Source of the DNA: JAPLMI01 sp043798375
GTDB taxonomy: Bacteria; Omnitrophota; Gorgyraeia; 2-01-FULL-45-10
NCBI GenBank assembly: GCA_043798375.1
Contig: JAZDOS010000005.1
Span: 1-61,655, forward strand
DNA length: 61,655 nt
Reading direction: 5' to 3'
In this document: positions 18,319 to 26,610 of the stretch, piece after piece
Layout: every line of letters begins with the position of its first letter
How positions within the stretch are numbered: the first letter of the stretch is position 1
The notes under the pieces: model-generated
What the model was told of the DNA's origin: nothing
What the model saw: the letters and a program-made list of their open reading frames with translations, nothing else
Databases searched by the model: none
Position numbers and translations under genes: made by a program

Positions 18319-18770
18319 GAAAAATCAATTTTAAGCTTAGCCTTCGCTATCTTAGCTTTTGGAATTACCGTGCTCACTTCACCGGCCTCGATTACGATAT
18401 TGTCTTTATCCATCCCTATGAGCTTGCCCGCGTGGGCTCTTTTTCCATCTATCGGCTCATAAGTCGTTACCTCGAGCGCCCTGCCCATAGAACGCGCGAA
18501 ATCCTTATCTGTAGCTATGGGCCTATCGAGCCCCGGACTCGACACGTCCAGCAGGTAATGCTCTTCGATTACATTCTCCTTATCCAGAACATCGCTCAAA
18601 TAGTTATTCAAGGCTTCGCATTCGGCTATGGTAATGCCTTCCGGCGTATCGACCAAAAGCCTCAGGGTCATTCCGCCCGACTCGCGTTTATATGTGCTAT
18701 CGACCAGTTCTATGTTGTTTTCTTCTAAGTAGCTGGCTATCAACTCGTTAACTCGCTCTACGACTTCCAT
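18315..18770 (-). CDS. rimP: Ribosome maturation factor RimP
   Basis: RimP assists late maturation of the 30S subunit. The N-terminal alpha/beta domain (NIELVDSTYKRESGGMTLRLLVDTPEGITIAECEALNNYLSDVLD) and the linker DVSSPGLDRPI are the family hallmark, followed by a C-terminal SH3-like barrel. The length of 151 residues is normal. It is the first gene of rimP-nusA-infB and is preceded by a 180-base leader holding a promoter, a terminator and further pairing segments. Confidence 0.96.
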   Translation of the reverse strand: MEVVERVNELIASYLEENNIELVDSTYKRESGGMTLRLLVDTPEGITIAECEALNNYLSDVLDKENVIEEHYLLDVSSPGLDRPIATDKDFARSMGRALEVTTYEPIDGKRAHAGKLIGMDKDNIVIEAGEVSTVIPKAKIAKAKLKIDFS

Positions 18771-18860
18771 AAGACTCCTAATTTATCCGCCTTCGCAATC
18801 AATAAGAGATAGAGCAGGTGCTTCGGCGGATTATTCACCTACGAGCTATAGCCAGCGAAT

Positions 18861-18889
18861 AAAAAAGTGGGTTTAAATACTAAACCCAC
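18861..18889 (-). terminator. Terminator-like hairpin in the rimP leader (attenuator candidate)
   Basis: On the minus strand a perfect 9-bp stem GTGGGTTTA / TAAACCCAC with a five-base loop is followed by TTTTTTATT. It lies about 25 bases downstream of the expected start of the promoter at 18920-18948 and 90 bases upstream of rimP, so it can end transcripts before the operon. Downstream, ATCCGCC (about 18800-18810) can pair with GGCGGAT (about 18784-18791) next to the rimP ribosome site. This fits a regulated leader; control by NusA is a guess. Confidence 0.7.
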
Positions 18890-18919
18890 CTTTCCCTCCC
18901 TTTCTAATAGAGTATATAT

Positions 18920-18948
18920 TTTATACTATAATATGCCGCTTATGTCAA
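18920..18948 (-). promoter_or_regulatory. Sigma70-type promoter for rimP-nusA-infB
   Basis: On the minus strand TTGACA (18943-18948) and TATAAA (18920-18925) are spaced by exactly 17 bases. The promoter begins within 10 bases after the proS gene end and is followed by a leader of about 140 bases that carries an intrinsic terminator. Confidence 0.75.
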
Positions 18949-18954
18949 GAAGAA

Positions 18955-20667
18955 TTATTTAATCAGGATCTTCAGATGGGACTCAAGGTCTTTGGATGGA
19001 ATTTGTTCGATCTTGCCGGTCTTTCTGTCTTTTACTTCAAGGATACCCTTCTTCGCGTTCTTCTCGCCTATTATGACTTTTATGGGAATACCTATCAGGT
19101 CGGCGTCTTTGAATTTCACGCCCGCCGTTTCGGGTCTATCGTCATACAGCACATCATAACCGTGTTTAGATAATTTTTTATACGCTTCGTCCGCAAGCTC
19201 TTTCACCGGCGGACTCTCGATATTCAGGGCAAGAATGATAATCTGATACGGCGCTATCGAGAGAGGCCAGATTATGCCGTCCTTATCGTTCGAAGCCTCT
19301 ATCGCGGCGGCCATAATCCTGTTAACACCGATACCGTAACATCCCATAATCGCCGCATTAATTTTTCCGTCCTTATCGAGGAATTTCGCGCCAAGCACGT
19401 CGGAATACTTCGTGCCGAGCTTGAATGTGTGGCCGACCTCTATCGCCTGTTTCATCTCTAATGCAACCTTGCCGCATGCCGGGCACGGATCGTCATTCTT
19501 AATAACGCGGAAGTCTCCGAACTCCTTCGTCTCGCAGTCGCGGTCAAAGTTGACATTGACAAGGTGCGCATCTTTCTTATTTGCGCCTGTAATAAAATTC
19601 GCCATGTCCTTAACGCTGTAGTCGGCGACTATGCGTACATTTTTTAATCCGACCGGGCCTGAGAAACCTGCCGGCGCCCCGGTGGCATCCTCTATCGTCT
19701 TGGGATCGGCAAGCTCAAGATGTCCGCACTTCAGATAATTCATAAGCTTTGCTTCATTCGCGTCAATGTCGCCGCGGATAAGAAGCGCGACTATCTTGTC
19801 ATCGGCATTATAGATGAGAGTTTTCACGAGTCTGGCTGGTTCGGCCTTGAGCAGCTCGGATACCTTTTCGATCGTCGTGATACCAGGCGTCTCGACTTCG
19901 GCTATCGGAAGCTTCTTCTCGGTTTTCGGTTTACGGTTTACGGTTTTCGGCGCACATTTCGCGACGTGGGTGCTCGCCGCGTAAATACACTTTCCGCAAG
20001 ACACGATCCTATCCTCGCCTGCTTCAGAAGGAACCATAAATTCGTGCGAGATGCTCCCTCCCATTATACCGGGATCGGCCTCGACCGCCATGTACGGCAG
20101 CCCGCAATGTTCGAATATTCTGCAATAAGCGTCGTACATCTTTTTGTAGCTCTTTTCCAGGCCATCGACGTCACAATCAAAGCTGTAAGCGTCCTTCATT
20201 ATGAACTCCGACGTCCTCATGATACCGAAACGCGGCCTGGGTTCATCCCTGAATTTGGTCTGTATCTGGTATAATATAAGGGGAAGCTCTTTGTATGACC
20301 TTACGTTATGCGCGACAAGATCCGTGACGATCTCCTCGTGGGTCGGGCCCAGAACACATTCTCTTCCGTGTCTGTCCTTAAATTTGATCAGGACCTCGCC
20401 CAGCACATCGTATCGGCCGGTTCTCTTCCATATCTCCGGAGGATGAATCGCGGGCAAGAGCACTTCCTGGGCGCCTTGCGAATCAAGCTCTTCCCTGATT
20501 ATCGACTCAATCTTCTCCAATACTTTTACGCCCAAAGGAAGATATGAATACGCCCCGGAGAAGAGTTTTCTGATATAGCCTCCACGGGTCATAAGTTTGT
20601 GGCTTATGACCTCGGCATCCTGCGGGTCTTCTTTAAGTGTAGGAATTAACGCTTCAGTCCATTTCAT
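18955..20667 (-). CDS. proS: Proline--tRNA ligase, bacterial type
   Basis: This class II synthetase charges tRNA-Pro. Motif 1 to 3 regions are recognisable (LPLGVKVLEKIESIIREELDSQG; FKDRHGRECVLGPTHEE; GCYGIGVNRIMAAAIE). An editing (INS) domain of the bacterial type is inserted at about residues 235-390, with the C-terminal anticodon-binding domain after about 470. The length of 570 residues is normal. At the edge of the INS domain the sequence KTVNRKPKTEK is encoded by iterated CCGTAAA/CCGAAAA words at about 19917-19950, an in-frame low-complexity insertion. It follows ispG. Confidence 0.97.
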   Translation of the reverse strand: MKWTEALIPTLKEDPQDAEVISHKLMTRGGYIRKLFSGAYSYLPLGVKVLEKIESIIREELDSQGAQEVLLPAIHPPEIWKRTGRYDVLGEVLIKFKDRHGRECVLGPTHEEIVTDLVAHNVRSYKELPLILYQIQTKFRDEPRPRFGIMRTSEFIMKDAYSFDCDVDGLEKSYKKMYDAYCRIFEHCGLPYMAVEADPGIMGGSISHEFMVPSEAGEDRIVSCGKCIYAASTHVAKCAPKTVNRKPKTEKKLPIAEVETPGITTIEKVSELLKAEPARLVKTLIYNADDKIVALLIRGDIDANEAKLMNYLKCGHLELADPKTIEDATGAPAGFSGPVGLKNVRIVADYSVKDMANFITGANKKDAHLVNVNFDRDCETKEFGDFRVIKNDDPCPACGKVALEMKQAIEVGHTFKLGTKYSDVLGAKFLDKDGKINAAIMGCYGIGVNRIMAAAIEASNDKDGIIWPLSIAPYQIIILALNIESPPVKELADEAYKKLSKHGYDVLYDDRPETAGVKFKDADLIGIPIKVIIGEKNAKKGILEVKDRKTGKIEQIPSKDLESHLKILIK

Positions 20668-20670
20668 AGT

Positions 20671-20705
20671 TTAGTAATCCGTAATCGGTAATGCGTAATG
20701 AGTAA
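20671..20705. repeat. Single-arm GTAA-word run between ispG and proS
   Basis: Five degenerate GTAA words (tagtaatccgtaatcggtaa, then tgcgtaatgagtaac) fill the spacer and end at the ispG stop codon. Only one arm is present, so no long hairpin forms; it may be a degraded or nascent member of the family. Confidence 0.7.
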
Positions 20706-21758
20706 CTAAAAATTTCTTAGCAATTCTTCCACAGCTTTTTTAACAGCCACTTTTTTTAGCACTTTTCCTTTTTTAAATAAAATTCCAGATTTTTTCCCGA
20801 ATGCGATGCCGATATCCGCCCCTTTCGCCTCTCCGGGACCGTTCACCTCGCAGCCCATAATGGCAATGGAAAGTGGAGTTTTAGCGTTTAGCGGACAGCG
20901 TTTAGCGTATAGTATATTCTCCAGTTCTGCGACAATCTTAACTAAGTCGACCTGGCAGCGGCCGCAGGTAGGGCATGAGATGATCTCCGGGCCGAAATGC
21001 CTTAACCCCAGGGAACTCATGATCCTCTTCGCGGCTATAACTTCCTCGACCGGATCGGCCGTCAGTGAAACCCTTATCGTATCACCTATTCCGCCTGCCA
21101 ACAACGCGCCGATACCGATAGAAGACTTAACTATCCCGTAATCGTAAGGACCTGCGGCTGTCACGCCCAGATGCAGCGGATAATCGCAAACTCCCGATAT
21201 CTTTCTATACGCTTCAACGGTCGTGACAACATCGGACGCCTTCAATGAGATAATTATATCACGAAAGTCCATATCTTCAAAGAGCTTGATATATTGTATG
21301 GCTGAATTAACTAATGCGTCGTTCGTCTTTCGTCGTCCGTCTTTCGTATAAATAGACCCCGAGTTTACACCGATCCTTATCGGAATCTTCGCTCTCTTCG
21401 CAGCGTTTACGACTTCGCCTATCTCTCCCTTTATTCGTATATTGCCCGGATTGAGACGGATCTTATCGGCGCCGCTTTTTATTGCCGAGAGCGCCAAGCG
21501 GTAATTGAAATGAATATCGGCAACGAGCGGTATCTTTACCTTCCTTTTAATACCTTTTATTGCTTCAGCGTCTTCTGCGCTTTTGACAGCTACCCGGACG
21601 ATTTCACAGCCGGCAGCCTCGAGCTTCTTTATCTGAAATACGCAAGCCTTGACATCAGCTGTCTCGACCTTCGCCATCGACTGGATCGAGATAGGCGCGC
21701 CGCCGCCGATCTTCACGCCGCCTACCCTGACCTGCCGAGTCTTTCGCCTATTTATCAT
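20706..21758 (-). CDS. ispG: 4-hydroxy-3-methylbut-2-en-1-yl diphosphate synthase (flavodoxin)
   Basis: IspG reductively opens MEcPP to HMBPP in the MEP pathway using a 4Fe-4S cluster. The TIM barrel starts with VGGVKIGGGAPISIQSMAKVETAD. The C-terminal cluster site shows CPTCGRC and MGCEVNGPGEA with the expected Cys and Glu. ATG at 21758 gives 350 residues; upstream in-frame codons to 21803 would be made of the palindrome at 21770-21860. Two short segments, TKDGRRKTND and AKRCPLNAKT, are encoded by iterated words (21312-21349, 20880-20910) where homologues have variable loops. Confidence 0.96.
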   Translation of the reverse strand: MINRRKTRQVRVGGVKIGGGAPISIQSMAKVETADVKACVFQIKKLEAAGCEIVRVAVKSAEDAEAIKGIKRKVKIPLVADIHFNYRLALSAIKSGADKIRLNPGNIRIKGEIGEVVNAAKRAKIPIRIGVNSGSIYTKDGRRKTNDALVNSAIQYIKLFEDMDFRDIIISLKASDVVTTVEAYRKISGVCDYPLHLGVTAAGPYDYGIVKSSIGIGALLAGGIGDTIRVSLTADPVEEVIAAKRIMSSLGLRHFGPEIISCPTCGRCQVDLVKIVAELENILYAKRCPLNAKTPLSIAIMGCEVNGPGEAKGADIGIAFGKKSGILFKKGKVLKKVAVKKAVEELLRNF

Positions 21759-21769
21759 ACCGTTTACCG

Positions 21770-21860
21770 CAACCGACCGCACCGATATGACCGCGTAGGT
21801 CATATCGAGTCAATCTACCAAGAGACCTACGCGGTCATATCACCGCGGTCATATCGGTCA
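21770..21860. repeat. GATATGACCGCG-word palindromes between rseP and ispG
   Basis: The spacer contains gaccgcgtaggtcatatc and its complement gagacctacgcggtcatatc as inverted arms, followed by further copies of CGCGGTCATATC. It is another word-built palindrome, different in word from the GTAA family but alike in design. Confidence 0.8.
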
Positions 21861-22946
21861 TTATTTCTTAAATAACCCCATCGCCTTTTCCGCGATTCCG
21901 AATTTCATTATATCATTATAAAAGATAAATACCGTGAGCAGTATCAAAAGGCTTACCCCGACATTCGTTACAGTGCCTTGCGTCTTTATCGAAAGGGGCC
22001 TGCCGCGCAGTTTCTCTATGGTCAGAAATATTATGTGGCCGCCGTCAAGGACGGGAAACGGCAGCATGTTGAATATCGCGAGTGACGCGCTAAGGATCGC
22101 CATAAGATGCAGGATATGTATAAAACCGAGTTTCGCGGCTTGTCCGGTTATGACGAAAATGCCTATAGGCCCGGTCATTGACTCCTTCAACGAGAGTTGC
22201 CCTGTCAGCATCGACCAGAGGGCTTTATACGTTATGAACGTAAGCTCGGTCAATTTCTTGAACCCCATCGAGAAAGACGCGAAAAATCCGTATCTTACCT
22301 TCTCTATCTTCTGGGAAGGCGCGATGCCCATTAAGGCTATCCTGGTATGCTTACCGAATATATCCTTCGTCTCGCGGACAACGGGAGTGATATTTTTTTC
22401 AAATATCCTGCCGTCTCTCTCAATCAGGACCTTCATAACCCCGCCGTGATGTTTATGTATGAGCTCGGTCATATCCTCCCAATACCTGACTTTTGCGCCA
22501 TCCACAGACAGAATCTTGTCTCCTGCCAGAATGCCTTGCGATTCCGCCGGGTAACCCTTCAATAAAGATCCGACCTCCGTCGTCATGGTCGGGCTGCCGA
22601 ACATAAATATGACAGAAAATATAAGGAAGGCCAGGATGTAATTTGTAACGGGGCCTGCAAATATTATTTTGAACCGGTCGGATATGCTCCTCGAAAGGAA
22701 CTCCCACTTTTCACCTTTGATATTTTCGCCTGGCTCATCCCCTCCCATCTTGACATATCCTCCGAGCGGGATGGCGCATACGAGATATTCTGTCTCATCC
22801 TTTTTGACCGAGAATAATTTTGGGCCGAATCCTATGGAAAATCTCTCTACGCGGACGCCAAGCCGCTTGGCAGTGATAAAATGTCCGAATTCGTGGACGA
22901 GCACCAAAACCCCCAGAACTATCAGAAAGTAGATTAGTGATAACAA
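21861..22946 (-). CDS. rseP: RIP metalloprotease RseP (site-2 protease)
   Basis: This inner-membrane zinc protease performs the second cleavage in regulated intramembrane proteolysis, for example of anti-sigma factors. The active site VHEFGHF lies in the first membrane segment (residues 17-23). A PDZ domain occupies about residues 115-200 (LKGYPAESQGILAGDKILSVDG), and the third zinc-ligand motif NMLPFPVLDGGH is in a later membrane segment. The length is 361 residues. The start is TTG at 22946, overlapping the dxr end by 13 bases. Linkage with dxr-cdsA-uppS is common in bacteria. Confidence 0.96.
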   Translation of the reverse strand: MLSLIYFLIVLGVLVLVHEFGHFITAKRLGVRVERFSIGFGPKLFSVKKDETEYLVCAIPLGGYVKMGGDEPGENIKGEKWEFLSRSISDRFKIIFAGPVTNYILAFLIFSVIFMFGSPTMTTEVGSLLKGYPAESQGILAGDKILSVDGAKVRYWEDMTELIHKHHGGVMKVLIERDGRIFEKNITPVVRETKDIFGKHTRIALMGIAPSQKIEKVRYGFFASFSMGFKKLTELTFITYKALWSMLTGQLSLKESMTGPIGIFVITGQAAKLGFIHILHLMAILSASLAIFNMLPFPVLDGGHIIFLTIEKLRGRPLSIKTQGTVTNVGVSLLILLTVFIFYNDIMKFGIAEKAMGLFKK

Positions 22947-24085
22947 AGCGACCTCGCTTCCTCCCTGGCCCAGGCCTGAGCGGCCAACACATCGGGAAGG
23001 GAAAGTTTTTTCTTGTTTATATTATTATGCCTCGATAAAACTTTTTCTATAACTTTCGGGATGGCGGAGAATTTTATCGCCCCGTCCAGAAAATTTCCTA
23101 CGGCTTCTTCGTCAGCGGCGCATAATACAGCTGTACGGGTCCCGCCGTCCCGGGCCGCCTGCCTGGCAAGCCTTAAAGAAGGGAATTTTTCCGTATCGGG
23201 TTTATCGAAAGAGAGGTTTTTTATTTTAGAGAAATCGATCCTTTTCACCGGGCCTGGCGATCTATCGGGATAGGTCAGCGCGTATTGGATGGGAAGCCGC
23301 ATATCAGGGATGCCGAGCTGGGCCAGTATGGCGCTGTCGGAGAATTCCACCATAGAATGCACTATAGCTTCCGGATGTATCAAAACCTCGATGCGGTCCT
23401 GCGGCAGGCCGAAAAGGGCCCCTGCCTCGATAACCTCAAGGCCCTTATTCATCATCGTCGCCGAATCTACCGATATTTTACGGCCCATCTTCCATTTAGG
23501 GTGATTAAGTATAAAATCTTTTGTAAGGCGGTCGAATCTACGCCTATCCACGTTTAAAAGCGGCCCCCCGGAGCCGGTCAGATAAATTTTTGATACGGCC
23601 CTGTCTTTACCGTCAATACACTGGAATATCGCGCTGTGCTCGCTGTCGACCGGTATGATCCGGACATTGTTCTTTTTGGCGAGCTTCATGATGATTTCAC
23701 CCGCGCTCACGAGCGACTCCTTATTAGCGAGCGCTATCCTCTTTCTTCTTTTTATCGCCTCGACTAGAGGAATAAGGCACGCCGAGCCGCTTATGGCAAA
23801 TACGATAAGGTCAACGTCAGGGCGCGACACGATCTCTTTCAGGCCTTCTACGCCGAAAACAATTCCCGCTTTTGTGAATACCGCCTCTCTTGCCCTCCGG
23901 GAAAGCAAATCGGTTCCGAGGCAGGCTATTCGCGGCTTAAAGATGGCGGCTTGTTTTGAAAGCAGCCCTATGTTTTTATCGGCCGATAACGCTATTACCT
24001 TGAAACGGTCCTTCATCCCGGAAACAACGCTTAAGGTATTTACGCCGATAGAGCCTGTCGAACCGAGGATCGCGATTCTGGTCAT
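22934..24085 (-). CDS. dxr: 1-deoxy-D-xylulose 5-phosphate reductoisomerase
   Basis: Dxr makes MEP from DXP with NADPH, the first committed step of the MEP pathway. The N-terminal nucleotide site is TRIAILGSTGSIG. NKESLVSAGEII, PVDSEHSAIFQC, GSGGPLL and NHPKWKMGRKISVDSATMMNKGLEVIEA are the catalytic and metal-site motifs. ATG at 24085 gives 383 residues and the normal N-terminus. An ATG at 24139 overlaps the cdsA stop but would add 18 residues encoded by the hairpin at 24101-24134. Confidence 0.97.
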   Translation of the reverse strand: MTRIAILGSTGSIGVNTLSVVSGMKDRFKVIALSADKNIGLLSKQAAIFKPRIACLGTDLLSRRAREAVFTKAGIVFGVEGLKEIVSRPDVDLIVFAISGSACLIPLVEAIKRRKRIALANKESLVSAGEIIMKLAKKNNVRIIPVDSEHSAIFQCIDGKDRAVSKIYLTGSGGPLLNVDRRRFDRLTKDFILNHPKWKMGRKISVDSATMMNKGLEVIEAGALFGLPQDRIEVLIHPEAIVHSMVEFSDSAILAQLGIPDMRLPIQYALTYPDRSPGPVKRIDFSKIKNLSFDKPDTEKFPSLRLARQAARDGGTRTAVLCAADEEAVGNFLDGAIKFSAIPKVIEKVLSRHNNINKKKLSLPDVLAAQAWAREEARSLCYH

Positions 24086-24100
24086 CGTCCCGCACTTTCT

Positions 24101-24134
24101 CCCCGGCCCTTCTCTATTCATAGAAAGGGCGGGG
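24101..24134. repeat. CCCCGCCCTTTCTAT hairpin between cdsA and dxr
   Basis: The arms ccccggcccttctctat and atagaaagggcgggg form an imperfect GC-rich hairpin directly after the cdsA stop. The sequence resembles the stem in the leader at 42171-42219 (CCCCGC-CTTCT words), suggesting a repeat family at operon junctions. Confidence 0.7.
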
Positions 24135-24135
24135 A

Positions 24136-24960
24136 TCATTTCATCAATACCACGATGTAGAAATAGAATATCGGCGCGGTGAATAGAAGGCTGTCGATGA
24201 GATCGAACATTCCGCCGAATCCCGAGAGGTTGTGCCCCGAATCCTTGACGCCGATATCCCTCTTTAAAAGAGATTCGGCCAGATCGCCGACCTGGGCGAG
24301 TATCCCCAGCAGTATCCCTAACGTAATAAGATGGCCGTATGAAAAACCGGTTAGATAACCTTTGCTTGCAACGGCCGTCAATAAACTGAATATAAGGCCT
24401 CCGATCGTACCCTCGACCGTCTTGTGAGGGCTTATGCGGGGTATGAGGTTATGTTTTCCGACAGAGCTTCCTATCAGATATGCCCCTACGTCGCCCATCT
24501 TCGTGACAAGTATCAGGAATGCCACGAGCCACGCTCCGTTCGGCAGGAACTTTAGTTTGATAAAGAACGAAAAGAACCACGCTATGTACAAAAGCCCGAA
24601 GAGAGTCACCGCGATGCTTGCTAACGCCTGAGAGCTGTCGCGCCTTGTGAACTGCAGGACAAAAATGAACATGCACGCTATCACTATAAAGAACGGCTCG
24701 AGCGTGAAATACCCCTCGCCGCCCATCTGGAAATAGATGATTATCGGAACGAGCATTCCGGTGATCACCCCGAAATATTTGTATACGAATATGCCCTTCT
24801 TCTCGACGAGGTTAAAGAATTCCAGGAGCGCGACACCGCACATCGCCGAAGCCAATAGAGAAAAGGCCCAGTTCGGAAAAAAGAAAGTGACCTCACCCGC
24901 GAGCGTTATCATGAGAACGCTCGTTATGATCCTTCTTGTAAGCGACGTATTAACCGCCAA
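24136..24960 (-). CDS. cdsA: Phosphatidate cytidylyltransferase
   Basis: CdsA makes CDP-diacylglycerol, the precursor of membrane phospholipids. It is a polytopic membrane protein with about eight hydrophobic segments. The C-terminal signature is present as SPHKTVEGTIGG ... GDLAESLLKRDIGVKDSG ... GGMFDLIDSLLF. TTG at 24960 behind GGGAGAAGG is the likely start (274 residues). It overlaps the uppS end by 11 bases. A longer frame to 24990 would lie inside uppS. Confidence 0.94.
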   Translation of the reverse strand: MAVNTSLTRRIITSVLMITLAGEVTFFFPNWAFSLLASAMCGVALLEFFNLVEKKGIFVYKYFGVITGMLVPIIIYFQMGGEGYFTLEPFFIVIACMFIFVLQFTRRDSSQALASIAVTLFGLLYIAWFFSFFIKLKFLPNGAWLVAFLILVTKMGDVGAYLIGSSVGKHNLIPRISPHKTVEGTIGGLIFSLLTAVASKGYLTGFSYGHLITLGILLGILAQVGDLAESLLKRDIGVKDSGHNLSGFGGMFDLIDSLLFTAPIFYFYIVVLMK

Positions 24961-25657
24961 ACCTTCTCTCCCTTCTTTGATAAACAGCAACGGCTTTTTC
25001 GAGGTCTTGTTTCTTAAAATCCGGCCATAATTTTTTTGTGATATAAAGCTCGGCGTAGGACACCTGCCACAACAGAAAATTCGACACCCTGCACTCGCCC
25101 GATGTCCTTATCAAGAGGTCCGGATCGGGCAGGCCTTTCGTATAGAGATAACTTGAAAAAAGATTGTCGTCAATCTTTTCGGCGGAGAGCGAGCCCGCCA
25201 AAACATCTCTGGCGATATTCCGCGCGGCATTAACGATCTCGTCCCTGGAACCGTAATTCAGCGCAAGATTGAGCGTAAGCCCTGTATTGTTTTTCGTCGA
25301 CTCGATGACCTTCTTCAATTTTTTCCGGAGGGATTCGGGAAGGCCTTCGATATTTCCGATAACGGAAAACCTGATGTTGTTCTTATTTAATTTGTCCTCC
25401 TCCCTGTCAAGATAATCCTTCAAAAGGCCGAAGAGCGCGTCGATTTCCATCCTGGGCCTCTTCCAATTTTCGGTCGAGAACGTGTATAGCGTAAGGACCT
25501 TTATACCCAGCTCATCGGCCGCCTCCACCGCGCTTTGCGCCGATTTTACGCCGGCGCGGTGGCCTGCGATTTTCGGAAGGCCGCGGGATTTTGCCCACCT
25601 GCCGTTTCCGTCCATTATTATGGCTACGTGTTGAGGTATTTTTTTTGGGTTATTCAT
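24950..25657 (-). CDS. uppS: Isoprenyl transferase (undecaprenyl diphosphate synthase)
   Basis: UppS elongates farnesyl diphosphate with IPP to the C55 lipid carrier for peptidoglycan and lipopolysaccharide. HVAIIMDGNGRWA at residues 10-22 includes the catalytic Asp16. GHRAGVKS, TLYTFSTENWKRP, LALNYGSRDEI and DLLIRTSGECRVSNFLLWQ are all present. The length is 235 residues. It is followed by cdsA, dxr and rseP in the common order. Confidence 0.97.
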   Translation of the reverse strand: MNNPKKIPQHVAIIMDGNGRWAKSRGLPKIAGHRAGVKSAQSAVEAADELGIKVLTLYTFSTENWKRPRMEIDALFGLLKDYLDREEDKLNKNNIRFSVIGNIEGLPESLRKKLKKVIESTKNNTGLTLNLALNYGSRDEIVNAARNIARDVLAGSLSAEKIDDNLFSSYLYTKGLPDPDLLIRTSGECRVSNFLLWQVSYAELYITKKLWPDFKKQDLEKAVAVYQRRERRFGG

Positions 25658-25663
25658 TTAGAT

Positions 25664-25782
25664 TCCAGTAATCAGTAATGCGTAATGAGTAATTAGTAAA
25701 ATGTGCCGCCTTCGGCGGCCTTGGATATTCAGGTCCGAAGGACACAACTTACTCATTACGAATTACTGATTACTAATTACTA
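25664..25782. repeat. GTAA-word palindrome with inserted hairpin, upstream of uppS
   Basis: The arms ccagtaatcagtaatgcgtaa and its counterpart (ttactcattacgaattactg) enclose a different block with its own hairpin gccgccttcggcggc and the word ggtccgaaggacac. A related gtccttcggac word occurs at 51075-51085. The composite looks like one repeat type nested in another. Confidence 0.8.
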
Positions 25783-25794
25783 TTTTAAACAACA

Positions 25795-25816
25795 ATGGGG
25801 GATTTTCATCCCCCAT
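25795..25816 (-). terminator. Hairpin after the OmpA-family gene
   Basis: A perfect 9-bp stem ATGGGGGAT / ATCCCCCAT with loop TTTC lies 35 bases after the stop of the OmpA-family gene. On the minus strand it is followed by TGTTGTTTAAAATAG, a weak U-tract, so a terminator is probable but not certain. Confidence 0.55.
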
Positions 25817-25850
25817 CGCTAGATCTTTCTTATCACTTATCTCACAGCAA

Positions 25851-26528
25851 CTATTTGACCGACTCCTCAAGACTTTTCGATTCTTCGGCCGTCTTCGCCT
25901 CTTCGGAAACTCTCGTCGTCGTCTCTTCGTATGACTTCTTCGTTATCTCCTTCGGAAGTATGATGATCTCAACCCTGCGGTTTCTCGCCTTGCCCGCCCT
26001 GGTCTCGTTCGTATCCACCGGCCTGAATTCACCGTACCCTATGGCGGATAATCTCTGGGGGGCGACACTGCACTCATCTATAAGATAGTGCAAGACGCTT
26101 GTCGCGCGCGCCGTTGACAGCTCCCAGTTGGATTTCCATCCGGAATGCTTTATCGGAACGTTGTCGGTGTGCCCTTCTACTCCGACGTCCCTATCGGCGA
26201 CATTCTCGTTAAGAACCGTGGCGATCTTTTTCAGCATTGAATACGCATTGCTTTTCAGCTTGGCCTTGCCGGAATCAAAAAGGATGTCATTGGCCATCGT
26301 AATTATAAGGCCCCTCGACGTTTTTTCGAGGAGAACCTGTTTATCGGCTATCTCCTGGAACAGCCTGTCTTCGAGAAGCCGCTTGGCCTGCTCAAGATCC
26401 TCGACTTGAGCGGAAAGCTCTCGTATTTTGGCTGCCTGTTCCGGTTTACCCTTGTAGAAATTGACCGCGCATCCGTTTAATGTGGCGATGAAAACCGATA
26501 TCAAAATAACAGTCCAAATTCTCTTCAT
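25851..26528 (-). CDS. OmpA/MotB-family lipoprotein (Pal-like)
   Basis: A 225-residue lipoprotein with signal and lipobox (MKRIWTVILISVFIATLNGC). A coiled coil follows (about 30-65, with KIRELSAQVEDLEQAKRLLEDRLFQE), then a C-terminal OmpA domain (about 75-195). The OmpA domain has VEGHTDNVPI and LSAIGYGEFRPVDTNETRAGKARNRRVEI, the peptidoglycan-binding signature with its Asp and Arg. The tail is Glu/Ser/Lys-rich. It probably tethers the outer membrane to the cell wall. ATG at 26528 follows an AGGGAGGGG ribosome site; an upstream ATG at 26561 is less likely. No tol genes are adjacent. Confidence 0.9.
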   Translation of the reverse strand: MKRIWTVILISVFIATLNGCAVNFYKGKPEQAAKIRELSAQVEDLEQAKRLLEDRLFQEIADKQVLLEKTSRGLIITMANDILFDSGKAKLKSNAYSMLKKIATVLNENVADRDVGVEGHTDNVPIKHSGWKSNWELSTARATSVLHYLIDECSVAPQRLSAIGYGEFRPVDTNETRAGKARNRRVEIIILPKEITKKSYEETTTRVSEEAKTAEESKSLEESVK

Positions 26529-26582
26529 GTTTCCCCTCCCTATTTTTCTTAATATTATCATCCGCGGTTTTCAAAGTCAAGA

Positions 26583-26610
26583 ACATTCACTTCCTAACAT
26601 TCACTTCCTA
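26583..26610. repeat. Two tandem copies of a 14-base unit at the purA 3' end
   Basis: The unit acattcacttccta occurs twice in direct succession; the second copy supplies the purA stop codon. It is a small word duplication like others in this window. Confidence 0.8.

Noticed and set aside
577..18954. tRNA or known riboswitch in the 16S leader or the rimP leader
   Set aside because: No cloverleaf with acceptor, T-arm GTTCRA and anticodon arm can be made; only hairpins with U-runs and local pairings are seen.
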